Part shown: one piece after another, positions 7,899 to 15,927 of the stretch
Numbering within the stretch: the first letter of the stretch is position 1
Layout of the letters: each line of letters begins with the position of its first letter
NCBI RefSeq assembly: GCF_050847355.1
Contig: NZ_CP193755.1
Span: forward strand, 1,860,001 to 1,924,000
DNA length: 64,000 nucleotides
Source of the DNA: Limimaricola sp027213785
GTDB taxonomy: Bacteria > Pseudomonadota > Alphaproteobacteria > Rhodobacterales > Rhodobacteraceae
Direction of reading: 5' to 3'
Program-made: the position numbers and the translations under genes
Notes under the pieces: model-generated
Database searches by the model: none
Seen by the model: only the letters and a program-made list of their open reading frames with translations
Told to the model about the DNA's origin: nothing

Positions 7899-8713
7899 GG
7901 GGCGGTCCTTTCGAGGTCGTCGAGGCCCGCGCGGAGCTGCGCGCGGGAGATTTCGCCGGTATGGGCGGCTTGCAGCTGGCCGTCGGCATCGAAGAACAGG
8001 GTGGTGGGCAGGCCGAGCAGGCCGAAGGTGTCCATCAGCGCTCCCTCCGGATCGCGCAGCACGCCGGTCGTGCCCAGCGACTGCCCCGCGAGGTAGATTT
8101 CGATCACCTCCGTCGCCTCGCGCTGGTTGGCGAAAAGGATCCGCGTGCCCTCCGTCTCGGCGGCGACCTCCATCATCATCGGCAGCTCGCGGCGGCACGG
8201 CGGGCACCAGCTGGCCCAGAGGTTGATGACAAGCGGCTGCCCCGCCGTCTCGGCGAGCGGGAACGGGCGGCCCGACAGCTCGGTAAGGTGGATCGCGGGC
8301 AGGCGTCCGCGCGCCTGGTCGGGCAGCGCGACCCGCGCCACCGCGACCCCTGTTCCCGCGAGGGTGGCGGCCAGCAGCAACGGCGTCAGCGCCCTGGGGT
8401 GGCGCAGCAGCGCCGCGAAAAGCGCGAGGCCCAGTCCGAACAGCCCCGCCTGCGGCGCGAAACCGCCCTGCCAGAGTTTCAGGGCGTCGAGCGGCGCCGC
8501 GCGGAAACTGTCGAACTGCATCGCCACGAAGCCCGCGCGCGCCGCGATCACCCAGCCGAGCACGGCGATGAGCGACCAGCGCCGCAGCGGCTCGGCCTGC
8601 GCGGGGCGGCGCCAGGCGCCGATCTCGGTGACGCCGATGAAGACGAGCACCGCGATCACGACGAGGAACCGCTCGCCCGAGAACACCAGGGGGCCGATTG
8701 CCACCGCGCTCAT
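7895..8713 (-). CDS. Membrane-anchored TlpA/ScsD-like thioredoxin
   Basis: The 272-residue protein has an N-terminal membrane part with about four hydrophobic segments (residues 5-125), containing RAGFVAMQF as in LGT-like membrane domains. A periplasmic thioredoxin domain follows, with the active site WASWCPPCRRELP (Cys170, Cys173) and cis-Pro GLPTTLFF. CPPC is typical of reducing TlpA/ResA/CcmG-like proteins. It would pass electrons from the DsbD-like protein to periplasmic substrates. The start overlaps the dsbD-like stop by ATGA and its own stop overlaps the L,D-transpeptidase start in the same way. Together with the neighbours this resembles the scsBCD set of copper and redox stress genes, with L,D-transpeptidases added. 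Confidence 0.85.
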   Translation of the reverse strand: MSAVAIGPLVFSGERFLVVIAVLVFIGVTEIGAWRRPAQAEPLRRWSLIAVLGWVIAARAGFVAMQFDSFRAAPLDALKLWQGGFAPQAGLFGLGLALFAALLRHPRALTPLLLAATLAGTGVAVARVALPDQARGRLPAIHLTELSGRPFPLAETAGQPLVINLWASWCPPCRRELPMMMEVAAETEGTRILFANQREATEVIEIYLAGQSLGTTGVLRDPEGALMDTFGLLGLPTTLFFDADGQLQAAHTGEISRAQLRAGLDDLERTAP

Positions 8714-10554
8714 CGGATCGTCCGCGCCGAGGCCACGACCTCCTCCACGCCCGGCTCGCCGATCAGTCGGCTGCCCGGCGCCTCGCGCCCCTCGGCGTCG
8801 AGGAACACCATGGTGGGCGGCCCGACCGAGTCGAGATGATCGAGCAGCGCCTGTCCCTCGGCGTTGAACTCCGACAGGTCGGCGGTGATGAGCGTGGTGC
8901 CCGCCAGCGCCTCGCGGACCATTGGGTCGGGCCAGAGGCGGCGCTCGATCACCTTGCAGGTGACGCACCAGTCGGCGGTGACGTAGATCATCGACGGCCC
9001 GTCGCTTGCCTCGAGCGCGGCGTCGAGCTGCGGCACCGAGGTGACGGGGGTGAAGGCGATCTCGGTATTGGCGACACCGAGCGCGGCCTCGACCGGGCGC
9101 AGACCGGCCAGCGGGCGCAAGGGATCCTCCGCGCCGCTCGCCGCCCCGAACCCCATGAGCCCGGCGGCGAGGATCGCGGCGAGACCGGCGGTCTTGCGTA
9201 GGCGCAGCGTCGCGCCGGAGGCCGGCTCCAGCCGGTCGAGCCCGCCGACGAAGACGCCCGCGCCGAGCAGCAGCGCCGCCCAGAGTGCCAGCGTGGCGGG
9301 GCCGGGCAGCAGCCGGCCGCCGAGCCAGATTGCCATGCCGAGAAAGACGACGCCGAAGGCGGCCTTCACGCCCTCCATCCACGCGCCCGCGCGCGGCAGC
9401 ATCCGCGCGCCGAAGGTGCCCGCGATCAGGAGCGGCACGCCCTGTCCGAGACCGAGCGCGAAGAGCGCGCCCGCGCCGAGCCACGCGTCGCCGGTGCGCG
9501 CGATGTAAAGGAGCGCCCCTGCCAGCGGCGCGGTCACGCAGGGCCCCATGATCAACGCCGAGGTGAAGCCGAGCGCCGCCGCGCCGCCCAGCGTGCCGCC
9601 CCGACCCGCGCCGATGCCTGACAGCCGACCCGTCCAAGCCTGCGGCAGGCGCATCTCGTAGAGGCCGAACATCGACAGCGCCAGAGCCACGAACACCACG
9701 GCGACCATGCCCACGGCCCAGGGCGATTGCAGCGCCACCTGCAAGTTCTGGCCCGACCACGCGGCGATGAGGCCCAAAAGGCCGAAGGCCGCCGCCATCG
9801 CGAGCACGTAGGTGCCCGAGAGCAGCGCGCCGCGCCGGACGCCGACCGTGCCGTCCTGTCCGGCCAGCAGCCCCGCGAGGATCGGGAACATCGGGAAGAC
9901 GCAGGGCGTGAAGGCGAGCAGCAGCCCGAAGCCGAAGAAGCCGGCCAGCACGAGAAGCGGGCCGCCGCGGGCGCTCAGCCCGTCGAGCAGACCGTCCCCC
10001 GCGGCGAGGGTGATGCTGCCCTCCGACACCGTGGACTTCGCCGAGCCTTCGACGGGGCCGGGCTCCGGCGCGGCAGCCGGTGGCGGGGCCGCAGCCTTGA
10101 TCGCGGGTAGCGTGTCGGTGACCGGCGGGTAGCAGATCCCGTCCTCCTGGCAGCCCTGGTAGGTCACGCGCACCGGGCCTTCCGCCGCGCCGAGATGCGC
10201 CTCGGTGCCATGGAAATACACCTCGACCGTGCCGAAGGTCGGGTCGTCCTTGGTGACGCCGGGCTCGGTCTCGAGCGGTAGAGATCTTCCGTCCTCGGTC
10301 TCGGCGGCGAGGTATTCGCGGTAGAGGTAATAGCCCTCGGCGACGTTCCAGCGCAGCAGGCGGCTGCCGTCTGGCTGCGGCTCGACCTCGAGCGCGAAAG
10401 CCTCGCGCGGGTCCATCGGCGGCGATGACCTGCCGAAGACGTCGCCGCCCTGCGCGAGGGCGGCGGTGGCGACCAGGGCAAGGGACAGCGCCGCGAGAAG
10501 CGGGGCGATGATGGCGCGCCGCAGGGCGGCGGGGTATGAAAGGGTCCGTGTCAT
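8710..10554 (-). CDS. dsbD: DsbD-like thiol:disulfide interchange protein
   Basis: The 614-residue protein brings reducing power from cytoplasmic thioredoxin to the periplasm. It has a signal segment, an N-terminal domain with the redox pair in GCQEDGICYPP, an eight-segment membrane domain with one Cys in FTPCVFPMFP and another in MGPCVTAPL, and a C-terminal thioredoxin domain with DWCVTCK (Cys530, Cys533). All six redox cysteines are present. Length and domain order match full DsbD rather than the shorter CcdA. It is the first gene of the minus-strand set dsbD-tlpA-ldt-dsbA-ldt. A perfect CTTAAG pair lies 23 bases before its start codon, in the gap shared with the divergent response-regulator gene. 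ScsB is an alternative name for such proteins in copper-stress operons. Confidence 0.92.
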   Translation of the reverse strand: MTRTLSYPAALRRAIIAPLLAALSLALVATAALAQGGDVFGRSSPPMDPREAFALEVEPQPDGSRLLRWNVAEGYYLYREYLAAETEDGRSLPLETEPGVTKDDPTFGTVEVYFHGTEAHLGAAEGPVRVTYQGCQEDGICYPPVTDTLPAIKAAAPPPAAAPEPGPVEGSAKSTVSEGSITLAAGDGLLDGLSARGGPLLVLAGFFGFGLLLAFTPCVFPMFPILAGLLAGQDGTVGVRRGALLSGTYVLAMAAAFGLLGLIAAWSGQNLQVALQSPWAVGMVAVVFVALALSMFGLYEMRLPQAWTGRLSGIGAGRGGTLGGAAALGFTSALIMGPCVTAPLAGALLYIARTGDAWLGAGALFALGLGQGVPLLIAGTFGARMLPRAGAWMEGVKAAFGVVFLGMAIWLGGRLLPGPATLALWAALLLGAGVFVGGLDRLEPASGATLRLRKTAGLAAILAAGLMGFGAASGAEDPLRPLAGLRPVEAALGVANTEIAFTPVTSVPQLDAALEASDGPSMIYVTADWCVTCKVIERRLWPDPMVREALAGTTLITADLSEFNAEGQALLDHLDSVGPPTMVFLDAEGREAPGSRLIGEPGVEEVVASARTIR

Positions 10555-10576
10555 GGCGCCCGGATCGGCGCGCTTC

Positions 10577-10593
10577 CTTAAGCGGCCCTTAAG
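10577..10593 (+). promoter_or_regulatory. Paired CTTAAG box between dsbD-like and response-regulator genes
   Basis: Two perfect CTTAAG hexamers (10577-10582 and 10588-10593) are separated by 5 bases, an 11-bp period. This is the layout bound by OmpR-family regulators of the PmrA/QseB type. It sits 46 bases before the regulator start and 23 bases before the dsbD start, so it could serve both promoters, including autoregulation. Confidence 0.5.
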
Positions 10594-10638
10594 CCCGGAG
10601 GCGCAACAGCGACGACAAGGACGACAACCGGAGGCGCG

Positions 10639-11304
10639 ATGCGGGTTCTGATCGTGGAGGATGACGAGACGCTGGCCGACGGGCTGAGCGTCGGGCTGCG
10701 GTTGCAGGGCTTCACCCCGGAACTGGTGACCTGCTGCGCCGATGCGCGCGAGGCGCTGGCGCAGGGCGGCTTCTCGGCGGTGGTGCTCGACCTGATGCTG
10801 CCCGACGGCTCGGGGCTCGACCTGCTGGCCGGGCTGCGGGCGGGCGGCGACCGTTTGCCGGTGCTGCTGCTCACGGCGCTCGACCAAGTGCGCGACCGGA
10901 TCGACGGGCTCGACGCCGGGGCGGACGACTACCTCGGCAAGCCCTTCGATCTCGGCGAGGTCAGCGCCCGGCTGCGCGCGATCATCCGCCGCGCCGAGGG
11001 GCGGGCCAGCGCGCTGCTCGAATGGAACGGGCTGCGGCTCGACCCGTCGCGGATGCGCGGCGAGATGGAGGGGCGCGAACTGCGCTTCTCGCGGCGCGAA
11101 TTCGCGGTGCTGCGCGCGCTGATCGAGACCCCCGGCGTGATCGTCGAGAAGGACCGGCTGGAGGAGCGCCTTTACGGCTGGCAGGAGGGGGTCGAGAGCA
11201 ACGCCGTCGAGGTGCATGTCCACAAGCTGCGGGCCAAACTGGGTGCGGGCTTCATCGAGACGGTGCGCGGCGTCGGCTACCGCCTCGCGGAGCCGCGGCC
11301 ATGA
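10639..11304 (+). CDS. OmpR/PhoB-family response regulator (QseB/PmrA-like)
   Basis: The 221-residue protein has an N-terminal receiver domain with acidic residues EDDE near the start, the phosphoacceptor Asp51 (VVLDLMLPDGSG), a Thr in LLLTAL and the Lys of GKPFDLGE. The C-terminal winged-helix DNA-binding domain shows REFAVLRALIE and NAVEVHVHKLRAKLG, ending in VRGVGYRLAE. It is translated in one operon with the sensor kinase, overlapping by ATGA. It is divergent from the dsbD-like operon, with a CTTAAG pair in the 84-base gap, so it probably controls that operon and itself. The inducing signal is unknown; envelope redox, copper or cell-wall stress would fit the neighbours. Confidence 0.92.
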   Translation: MRVLIVEDDETLADGLSVGLRLQGFTPELVTCCADAREALAQGGFSAVVLDLMLPDGSGLDLLAGLRAGGDRLPVLLLTALDQVRDRIDGLDAGADDYLGKPFDLGEVSARLRAIIRRAEGRASALLEWNGLRLDPSRMRGEMEGRELRFSRREFAVLRALIETPGVIVEKDRLEERLYGWQEGVESNAVEVHVHKLRAKLGAGFIETVRGVGYRLAEPRP

Positions 11305-12707
11305 GTTCGATCCGCGCGCGGCTGTTCGTGATCCTGCTGGCGGCGACGGGGGCGGTCTGGCTCTCGGCGGTCTGGTGGATTCAGCATTCGACCCGCTCGG
11401 AGGTCGAACGGGTGCTCGACGCGCGGCTCGCCGAGGCGGCGCAGATGGTATCGTCGCTGATCTCCGACCGGCGGATCGACGTGGCCTCGGCCGGGCCGCT
11501 GGAGCTGGACCTGCCGGAACCGGCAGCGGCCTCTGCCTATGCGCGCCAGCTCTCCTGCCAGATCTGGTCGCTCGATGGCGCGCTGCTGGGCGCCTCAGCC
11601 AGCGCGCCCTCAGGTCGGCTCGCGGCGGAGCAAACGGGCTTTTCCGACAGCCTCGTCGATGGCGAGGCGTGGCGCGTCTACACCATGATAAACGAGGATC
11701 TGGGCCTGAGGGTGATGGTCGGCGACCGGCTCACCGTGCGCGAGCGGTTGGTAACGGACGTGGTGCGCGGGCTGCTGCTGCCGGCGCTGGCGATCCTGCC
11801 GGTGCTGGCGGCGCTGATCTGGATCAGCGTCGGGCGCGGTCTCGCGCCGCTCGGCCGGATGGCACGGGCGCTTGGGGCGCGCGCGGCCGATGATCTCGGT
11901 CCGGTGGCGGCAGGCCCGCTGCCGCGCGAGATCCGCCCCATGGGCGCGGCGCTCGACGGGCTGTTCGCCCGCGTCGCCGCTGCGCGCGGACGGGAGAAGA
12001 GCTTTACAGCCTTCGCCGCGCACGAGCTGAAGACCCCGCTTGCAGGCATCAAGACGCAGGCGCAGATCGCGGCGATGGCCCCGGACGAAGCGACGCGGCT
12101 ACAGGCGCTGGCGCGCGTCGAGGCCGGGGTGGCCCGCACCGACCGGATGGTGCGGCAGCTTCTCGAACTCGCCGCCGTCGATGGCGCTCCGGAGGGCGGT
12201 GGCGAGGTCGTCGACATGACGCGCCTGGTGTCCGATCTGGCGCAGGACTTGCAAAGGCTGGCTGCCGAGCGCCAAGTGCAGCTCGGGCTGGAGATGGCGC
12301 CGGGGCTGTGCTGCCGGATCCCCGACCCGGTGCTGCCCGCCGTGGCGCTGCGCAACATCGTCGAGAACGCCGTGCTGGCCAGCCCGCCGGGCGGCAAGGT
12401 GGTGATCGGGGGAGGGGCGCGCGATGCGCGGATCACCTTGTCGGTGCTCGATCGCGGGCCCGGCATTCCCGAGGCCGAGCGGACCCGCGTGACCGAGCGG
12501 TTCTTTCGAGGAGCGGGTGCCCCCGCGGGCGGCAGCGGGCTGGGCCTCGCGATCGCGCAGGTGGCGGTCGAACGGCTCGGCGGGCGGCTTTGCTTCGAGC
12601 CGCGGACGGGCGGGGGCGAGGCCGTCCGGATCGTGCTGCCCTGCGCGGGCCATGCCCACGAAAACGGGGCGGTGTCAGAAAGACAGGACGCGCCCCAGCG
12701 GTCGTAA
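11301..12707 (+). CDS. Sensor histidine kinase (QseC/PmrB-like)
   Basis: The 468-residue protein has two membrane segments (about residues 8-27 and 154-176) enclosing a periplasmic sensor domain of about 125 residues with one Cys (LSCQIW). A HAMP-like linker, an H-box FAAHELKTPLAG with phosphorylated His241, an N-box NIVENAVLAS, and the ATP-lid motifs DRGPGIPE, ERFFRG and GGSGLGLAIAQ follow. It autophosphorylates on sensing a periplasmic signal and passes phosphate to the regulator encoded just upstream, with which it overlaps by 4 bases. The long frame that begins at 11022 is shadow. The next gene downstream is an L,D-transpeptidase behind another CTTAAG-type box. Confidence 0.92.
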   Translation: MSSIRARLFVILLAATGAVWLSAVWWIQHSTRSEVERVLDARLAEAAQMVSSLISDRRIDVASAGPLELDLPEPAAASAYARQLSCQIWSLDGALLGASASAPSGRLAAEQTGFSDSLVDGEAWRVYTMINEDLGLRVMVGDRLTVRERLVTDVVRGLLLPALAILPVLAALIWISVGRGLAPLGRMARALGARAADDLGPVAAGPLPREIRPMGAALDGLFARVAAARGREKSFTAFAAHELKTPLAGIKTQAQIAAMAPDEATRLQALARVEAGVARTDRMVRQLLELAAVDGAPEGGGEVVDMTRLVSDLAQDLQRLAAERQVQLGLEMAPGLCCRIPDPVLPAVALRNIVENAVLASPPGGKVVIGGGARDARITLSVLDRGPGIPEAERTRVTERFFRGAGAPAGGSGLGLAIAQVAVERLGGRLCFEPRTGGGEAVRIVLPCAGHAHENGAVSERQDAPQRS

Positions 12708-12719
12708 GGCTGCCTTAAG
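12703..12719 (+). promoter_or_regulatory. Candidate response-regulator box upstream of third L,D-transpeptidase gene
   Basis: CGTAAG, then GCTGC, then CTTAAG gives two half-sites 11 bp apart, one mismatch from the perfect pair at 10577-10593. It overlaps the last codons of the kinase gene and lies 135 bases before the L,D-transpeptidase start at 12854. Confidence 0.42.
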
Positions 12720-12853
12720 CCCGATGCATTCGACACGGCATGGACGCACCCCCGCCTTGGCTCCCGGACCGACCGGGGCCAGCGCGGGGCCATCATCATC
12801 AAGCCCCATGCGCGGCAACCGCCGACGCCGGGACGAAACAGACGAGGTGACGC

Positions 12854-13435
12854 ATGTTGAGACGAGGCTTTCTCAAGGGAACGGCGGCGGCTTTCGCGGG
12901 TGCCGCGCTGCCCGCCGGCCGGGTGCCGGCGCATGAGGGCGCCCCGCAGGCCGCAGTGATCCCGCCCCGCGAGGTGGCCATCGCGGACGGCATCCCGGCC
13001 GGGCAAATCCACGTCATGCCCGACGAGTTCGCGCTCTACTGGACGCTGCCGGGCGCGCGGGCGCTGCGCTACGCGGTCGGGGTGGGCCGAGACGATCTCT
13101 ACGAGGCGGGGACCTTCCTGATCCAGGCCAAGAAGGAATGGCCCAGCTGGACCCCGACCCCCGGCATGCTCGAACGCGAGCCGGAGGTCTACAGCAAATG
13201 GGCCGACGGCATGCCGGGCGGGATCGACAACCCTCTCGGTGCCAGGGCGCTCTACCTGTTCAAGGACGGCTACGACACCTTCCTGCGCATCCATGGCACC
13301 AATGCGCCATCCACCATCGGGACCGCCGTCTCGAACGGCTGTGCCCGGCTGGTGAACGAGCAGATCATCGATCTCTATGAAAAGGTGCCGCTGGAGACGA
13401 AGATTTTCCTCTATCCCAAGGCTGGCATGGCCTAA
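12854..13435 (+). CDS. Tat-exported L,D-transpeptidase (YkuD family)
   Basis: The 193-residue protein starts MLRRGFLKGTAAA, a twin-arginine signal, with export expected after about residue 28. The YkuD domain contains KKEWPSWTPTPGML, DNPLGARALYLF, the catalytic His in RIHGTNAPS (His147) and the catalytic Cys in VSNGCARLVNE (Cys163) with the conserved Arg. It would form L,D cross-links in peptidoglycan. It is closely similar along its whole length to the protein encoded at 22874-23449, so the two are paralogs. It follows the two-component genes on the same strand with a candidate regulator box in the gap, suggesting it belongs to the same regulon as the redox operon. Confidence 0.88.
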   Translation: MLRRGFLKGTAAAFAGAALPAGRVPAHEGAPQAAVIPPREVAIADGIPAGQIHVMPDEFALYWTLPGARALRYAVGVGRDDLYEAGTFLIQAKKEWPSWTPTPGMLEREPEVYSKWADGMPGGIDNPLGARALYLFKDGYDTFLRIHGTNAPSTIGTAVSNGCARLVNEQIIDLYEKVPLETKIFLYPKAGMA

Positions 13436-13605
13436 GGTCCGCTTCCAATTGCCGAGGCGCTGCATTGAGCAATGGCTGGATGTCTGCTTTGGGCCGGGAG
13501 TGATCGAACTCAGGAAGGGCGGGAAGCCGCCGCTCGCTGCAATTGCCATGGACGGCCGCTCTTCGTGGAAGGCAGACCGACCGGTTCGAGCACGGCGACT
13601 TAGTT

Positions 13606-13764
13606 TCAACTCGGCAGGGCGTCTTCGGCGAACTGGCCTACGAACTCCTCGTTTGGCGGTATGGGGGTGATGACATCGATCAGCACCCCCGCCGGGTCGC
13701 GGATGATAAAATGCCTCTGCCCGGACGGCTTGACCGGTCGAGCCAGTCGATCCAATCTGCTCAT
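13606..13764 (-). pseudogene. C-terminal fragment of a VOC (glyoxalase-like) protein
   Basis: The minus strand encodes 52 residues containing QRHFIIRDPAGVLIDVITP, the closing beta-strand and metal-site Glu/Asp region typical of vicinal-oxygen-chelate proteins, then a short tail and a stop. The N-terminal two thirds of such a protein are missing: upstream the sequence runs directly into the start region of the divergent gene at 13794. I read this as a gene remnant left by a deletion or insertion, not an active gene. Confidence 0.55.
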
Positions 13765-13793
13765 CGTATGGTTGCAGTGGCGGGTTTGCCGGT

Positions 13794-14321
13794 ATGCTTA
13801 GTCTCGGATGCAGATGCGGCGATGTGCGCTTGAGGGTCGAAGGGCCGCATATAGCGTCCGTAGAATGCCTTTGCTCAAGTTGCCAGAAGGCCGCGCAGGT
13901 TCTCGAAGCCCTCCCGGGGGCGGGGCCTATCCTCGATGGTAAGGGCGCCACCCCGTTCGTCCTGCTTCGCAAGGACCGCGTCGCGATCGTCGCCGGACAG
14001 GACAGGCTGAAGGCGCATCGGCTCACTGACGATGCCGGCACCCGCCGCGTGATCGCGGCATGCTGCAACACGCCCGTCTTTCTGGAGATGAAAGGCGGGC
14101 ACTGGCTGAGTCTCTATGCCGCGCTCTGGCCCGAAACCGACCGCCCCGCGGTCGAACTGCGCACCATGACGGGCGCCCGTGACGATCTGCCGGACGACGT
14201 GCCCAACCTGAGAACCCATTCCCTCGGCTTCTATGGCCGCCTGTTCATCGCATGGGTGAGGATGGGTTTCAGAAATCCCCGGTTCCCGGACAATGGAGCG
14301 CTGCATGTCAAAAACCGATGA
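13794..14321 (+). CDS. GFA-like / DUF6151-type zinc-binding protein
   Basis: The 175-residue protein opens with LGCRCGDVRL and then CLCSSCQ, the Cys pattern of the GFA / CENP-V type zinc fold, and later has a paired Cys in IAACCNTPVF, as in DUF6151 proteins. No catalytic role is established for this subgroup; glutathione-dependent formaldehyde activation is known only for distant members. No signal peptide is present, so it is cytoplasmic. It overlaps the following gene by 17 bases, which suggests joint translation. No strong ribosome site is visible before the ATG at 13794, so the exact start is less sure. It could also act as a small-molecule detoxification protein beside the VOC genes. Confidence 0.65.
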   Translation: MLSLGCRCGDVRLRVEGPHIASVECLCSSCQKAAQVLEALPGAGPILDGKGATPFVLLRKDRVAIVAGQDRLKAHRLTDDAGTRRVIAACCNTPVFLEMKGGHWLSLYAALWPETDRPAVELRTMTGARDDLPDDVPNLRTHSLGFYGRLFIAWVRMGFRNPRFPDNGALHVKNR

Positions 14322-14610
14322 GATGATCGAGATCAGCAGCGCGACTTCGCCCGGCCGGACCGAGCGCGTCAATCTCGCGAAATACACTGCGATGCGGGAG
14401 GCGTTGCTACCGGTGCTGCCGGACACGCCGCCGGGAGTGACGGTCGCAGAGGCCAAGGCTGCGGCGCTGGAACACCTCTCGCAGGAGCACTTCCCAGGGG
14501 GCGAGAAGGCCGGATGGTGGCTCAAGGCCGTGCAACTGGACCTCGAGGCGAAGGGCATCATCGCCAGGGGTGCGACCAGACCAGTGCGTCTCTACCGCTT
14601 GACCGAATAG
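14305..14610 (+). CDS. DUF6958-type conserved hypothetical protein
   Basis: The 101-residue protein (MSKTDEMIE start) carries ERVNLAKYTAMREALLPVLP, then GGEKAGWWLKAVQLDLEAKG, a compact helical pattern I associate with DUF6958. The fold looks like a winged helix, but no function is established. The ATG at 14305 has GGAG six bases upstream; a second in-frame ATG at 14293 lacks a good site. The gene overlaps the end of the GFA-like gene, implying co-expression. Confidence 0.65.
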   Translation: MSKTDEMIEISSATSPGRTERVNLAKYTAMREALLPVLPDTPPGVTVAEAKAAALEHLSQEHFPGGEKAGWWLKAVQLDLEAKGIIARGATRPVRLYRLTE

Positions 14611-14722
14611 TAGACGTTCGCCGGATCGAGGCAATTCGATCTCAGTAGGCGAAGCACTTCAGCGGGAGCAGACCAATAAGGGCTTGGCGCAGCAGTTGGT
14701 CTGCGGCTCGAGTTGCTTCAGC

Positions 14723-15385
14723 TCAGCCCTTCAGCGGCGCCAAGTCGCGGAATGCCCCAGCGAGCCGCCTGATGGCGTCGACGTCTCCCTCGACCACGAG
14801 CGACCCATCCGCCAGAGCGGCGGTGACCGGCTTTCCCGCATAGAGCACAGGCAGGAGCGCGTTCTGGTCGCCCCTCACGACGCAATCGGGATTGTCGACA
14901 CGGCCGGGCGCCACGTCGAGGTGGCCATCGCCCATGCGAAGCGTAAACTCGCCGTCCGGCAGGCGCAGATCCACGGCGAGGCGAAGATTCTCAGCCCTTC
15001 CGGGATCGAACATGCTCTCGAGTGACAGCATGGCCGCCGCCGCGCTCAACGGGCGATCGAAGCGAAGCCGAGGTGAGCGCGAGGCCCAAATGCCGATCAC
15101 CCGGAGCGGCTCGCGGAACGCCAGGCCCCAGGCCGTGAGAGCATAGGCTTTGCCGCGCGCTGGCCGCGGCAGGTCCACCCGCCGCAAGACACCGGCATCC
15201 TCGAGCCCCACGAGGCGCTGCGTCAGCATGTTGGTTGCGATGCCCGGCAGGGTTTCCTTCAGGTCGGTGAACCGACGCGGCCCGAACATCAGCTCGCGCA
15301 TGATCAAGAGCGCCCAACGCTCTCCCACCAGGTCAAGAGCTTGCGCGAAGGCGCAGCCGTCCTCGTAGCTTCGCTTGCGCTCCAT
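14723..15385 (-). CDS. HxlR-family transcriptional regulator with C-terminal sterol-carrier-like domain
   Basis: The 220-residue protein begins MERKRSYEDGCAFAQALDLV. Its winged-helix HxlR domain is seen in GERWALLIMRELMFGPRRF and LTQRLVGLEDAGVLRR. The C-terminal hundred residues (LRLPDGEFTLRMGDGHLDV and onward) look like the SCP2-type domain often fused to HxlR regulators. The start at 15385 follows GGAGAG; the longer frame adds an unlikely leader. It is divergent from a VOC protein gene, and the gap holds a symmetric operator candidate at 15410-15431. HxlR proteins commonly repress a neighbouring detoxification gene and respond to electrophiles or metabolites, so control of the VOC gene is a reasonable inference. 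Confidence 0.85.
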   Translation of the reverse strand: MERKRSYEDGCAFAQALDLVGERWALLIMRELMFGPRRFTDLKETLPGIATNMLTQRLVGLEDAGVLRRVDLPRPARGKAYALTAWGLAFREPLRVIGIWASRSPRLRFDRPLSAAAAMLSLESMFDPGRAENLRLAVDLRLPDGEFTLRMGDGHLDVAPGRVDNPDCVVRGDQNALLPVLYAGKPVTAALADGSLVVEGDVDAIRRLAGAFRDLAPLKG

Positions 15386-15409
15386 GGGCTCTCCGCATTT
15401 TGGTTGTTT

Positions 15410-15431
15410 ATTGCAACTTCCAACTTGCAAT
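15410..15431. promoter_or_regulatory. Candidate HxlR operator
   Basis: ATTGCAA (15410-15416) and TTGCAAT (15425-15431) form a perfect inverted repeat with 8 bases between, in the gap between the divergent HxlR and VOC genes. The sequence TATAAAAT right after it is a possible -10 element for the VOC gene. Symmetric sites in such a gap are the usual target of HxlR dimers. Confidence 0.5.
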
Positions 15432-15495
15432 ATAAAATCAGGCGGCGCAGTCTTCAAGCATCGAGACGACTCATTCCCGCTCCAGGAGCATCGAC

Positions 15496-15927
15496 ATGAC
15501 CTCTTCGACCCCGACGATCTTCGTGAACCTGCCTTCCACCGATATCTCCCGTGCCCGTGCCTTTTATGCCGGGCTGGGCCTTACCATCGATGAGCGCTTC
15601 TGCGACGCCGAGAGCCTGATGGTGCGCGTGTCCGACGTGATCCATCTCATGATCCTCGAAAGGGAGAAGTTCGCCTCCTTCTCGCCCCGCCCCGTGGCAC
15701 CGGAGGGGACCGTTGGCGCTCTGGTCTGCCTATCCCAGCCGTCGAGAGAGGCAGTGGATGAGTTCGTCGGTCGCGCCATCGCGCATGGCGGCCGCGACAA
15801 CGACAAGACCCAGGAGATGGGGGACGTCATGTATGGCCGGTCGGTGTCCGATCCCGATGGCAATGTCCTCGAGGTGATGTGGATGGACATGGCGCGCGCC
15901 ATGCCAGCCGAAGACGCGGCGGTCTGA
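15496..15927 (+). CDS. VOC-family (glyoxalase-like) protein
   Basis: The 143-residue protein has the beta-alpha-beta-beta-beta repeat of the vicinal-oxygen-chelate family: it begins IFVNLPSTDISRARAFYAGL and ends with SDPDGNVLEVMWMD, where Glu is a metal-ligand position. This variant resembles the lactoylglutathione-lyase-like proteins often encoded next to HxlR regulators. Substrate is unknown; detoxification of an electrophile or drug is the usual guess. The start follows GGAGCATCGAC. It is divergent from the HxlR gene and likely repressed by it. Confidence 0.82.
   Translation: MTSSTPTIFVNLPSTDISRARAFYAGLGLTIDERFCDAESLMVRVSDVIHLMILEREKFASFSPRPVAPEGTVGALVCLSQPSREAVDEFVGRAIAHGGRDNDKTQEMGDVMYGRSVSDPDGNVLEVMWMDMARAMPAEDAAV

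Noticed and set aside
13436..13605. Possible continuation of the L,D-transpeptidase operon
   Set aside because: The frames after 13435 have no ribosome site or motif; the region ends in the VOC remnant on the other strand.
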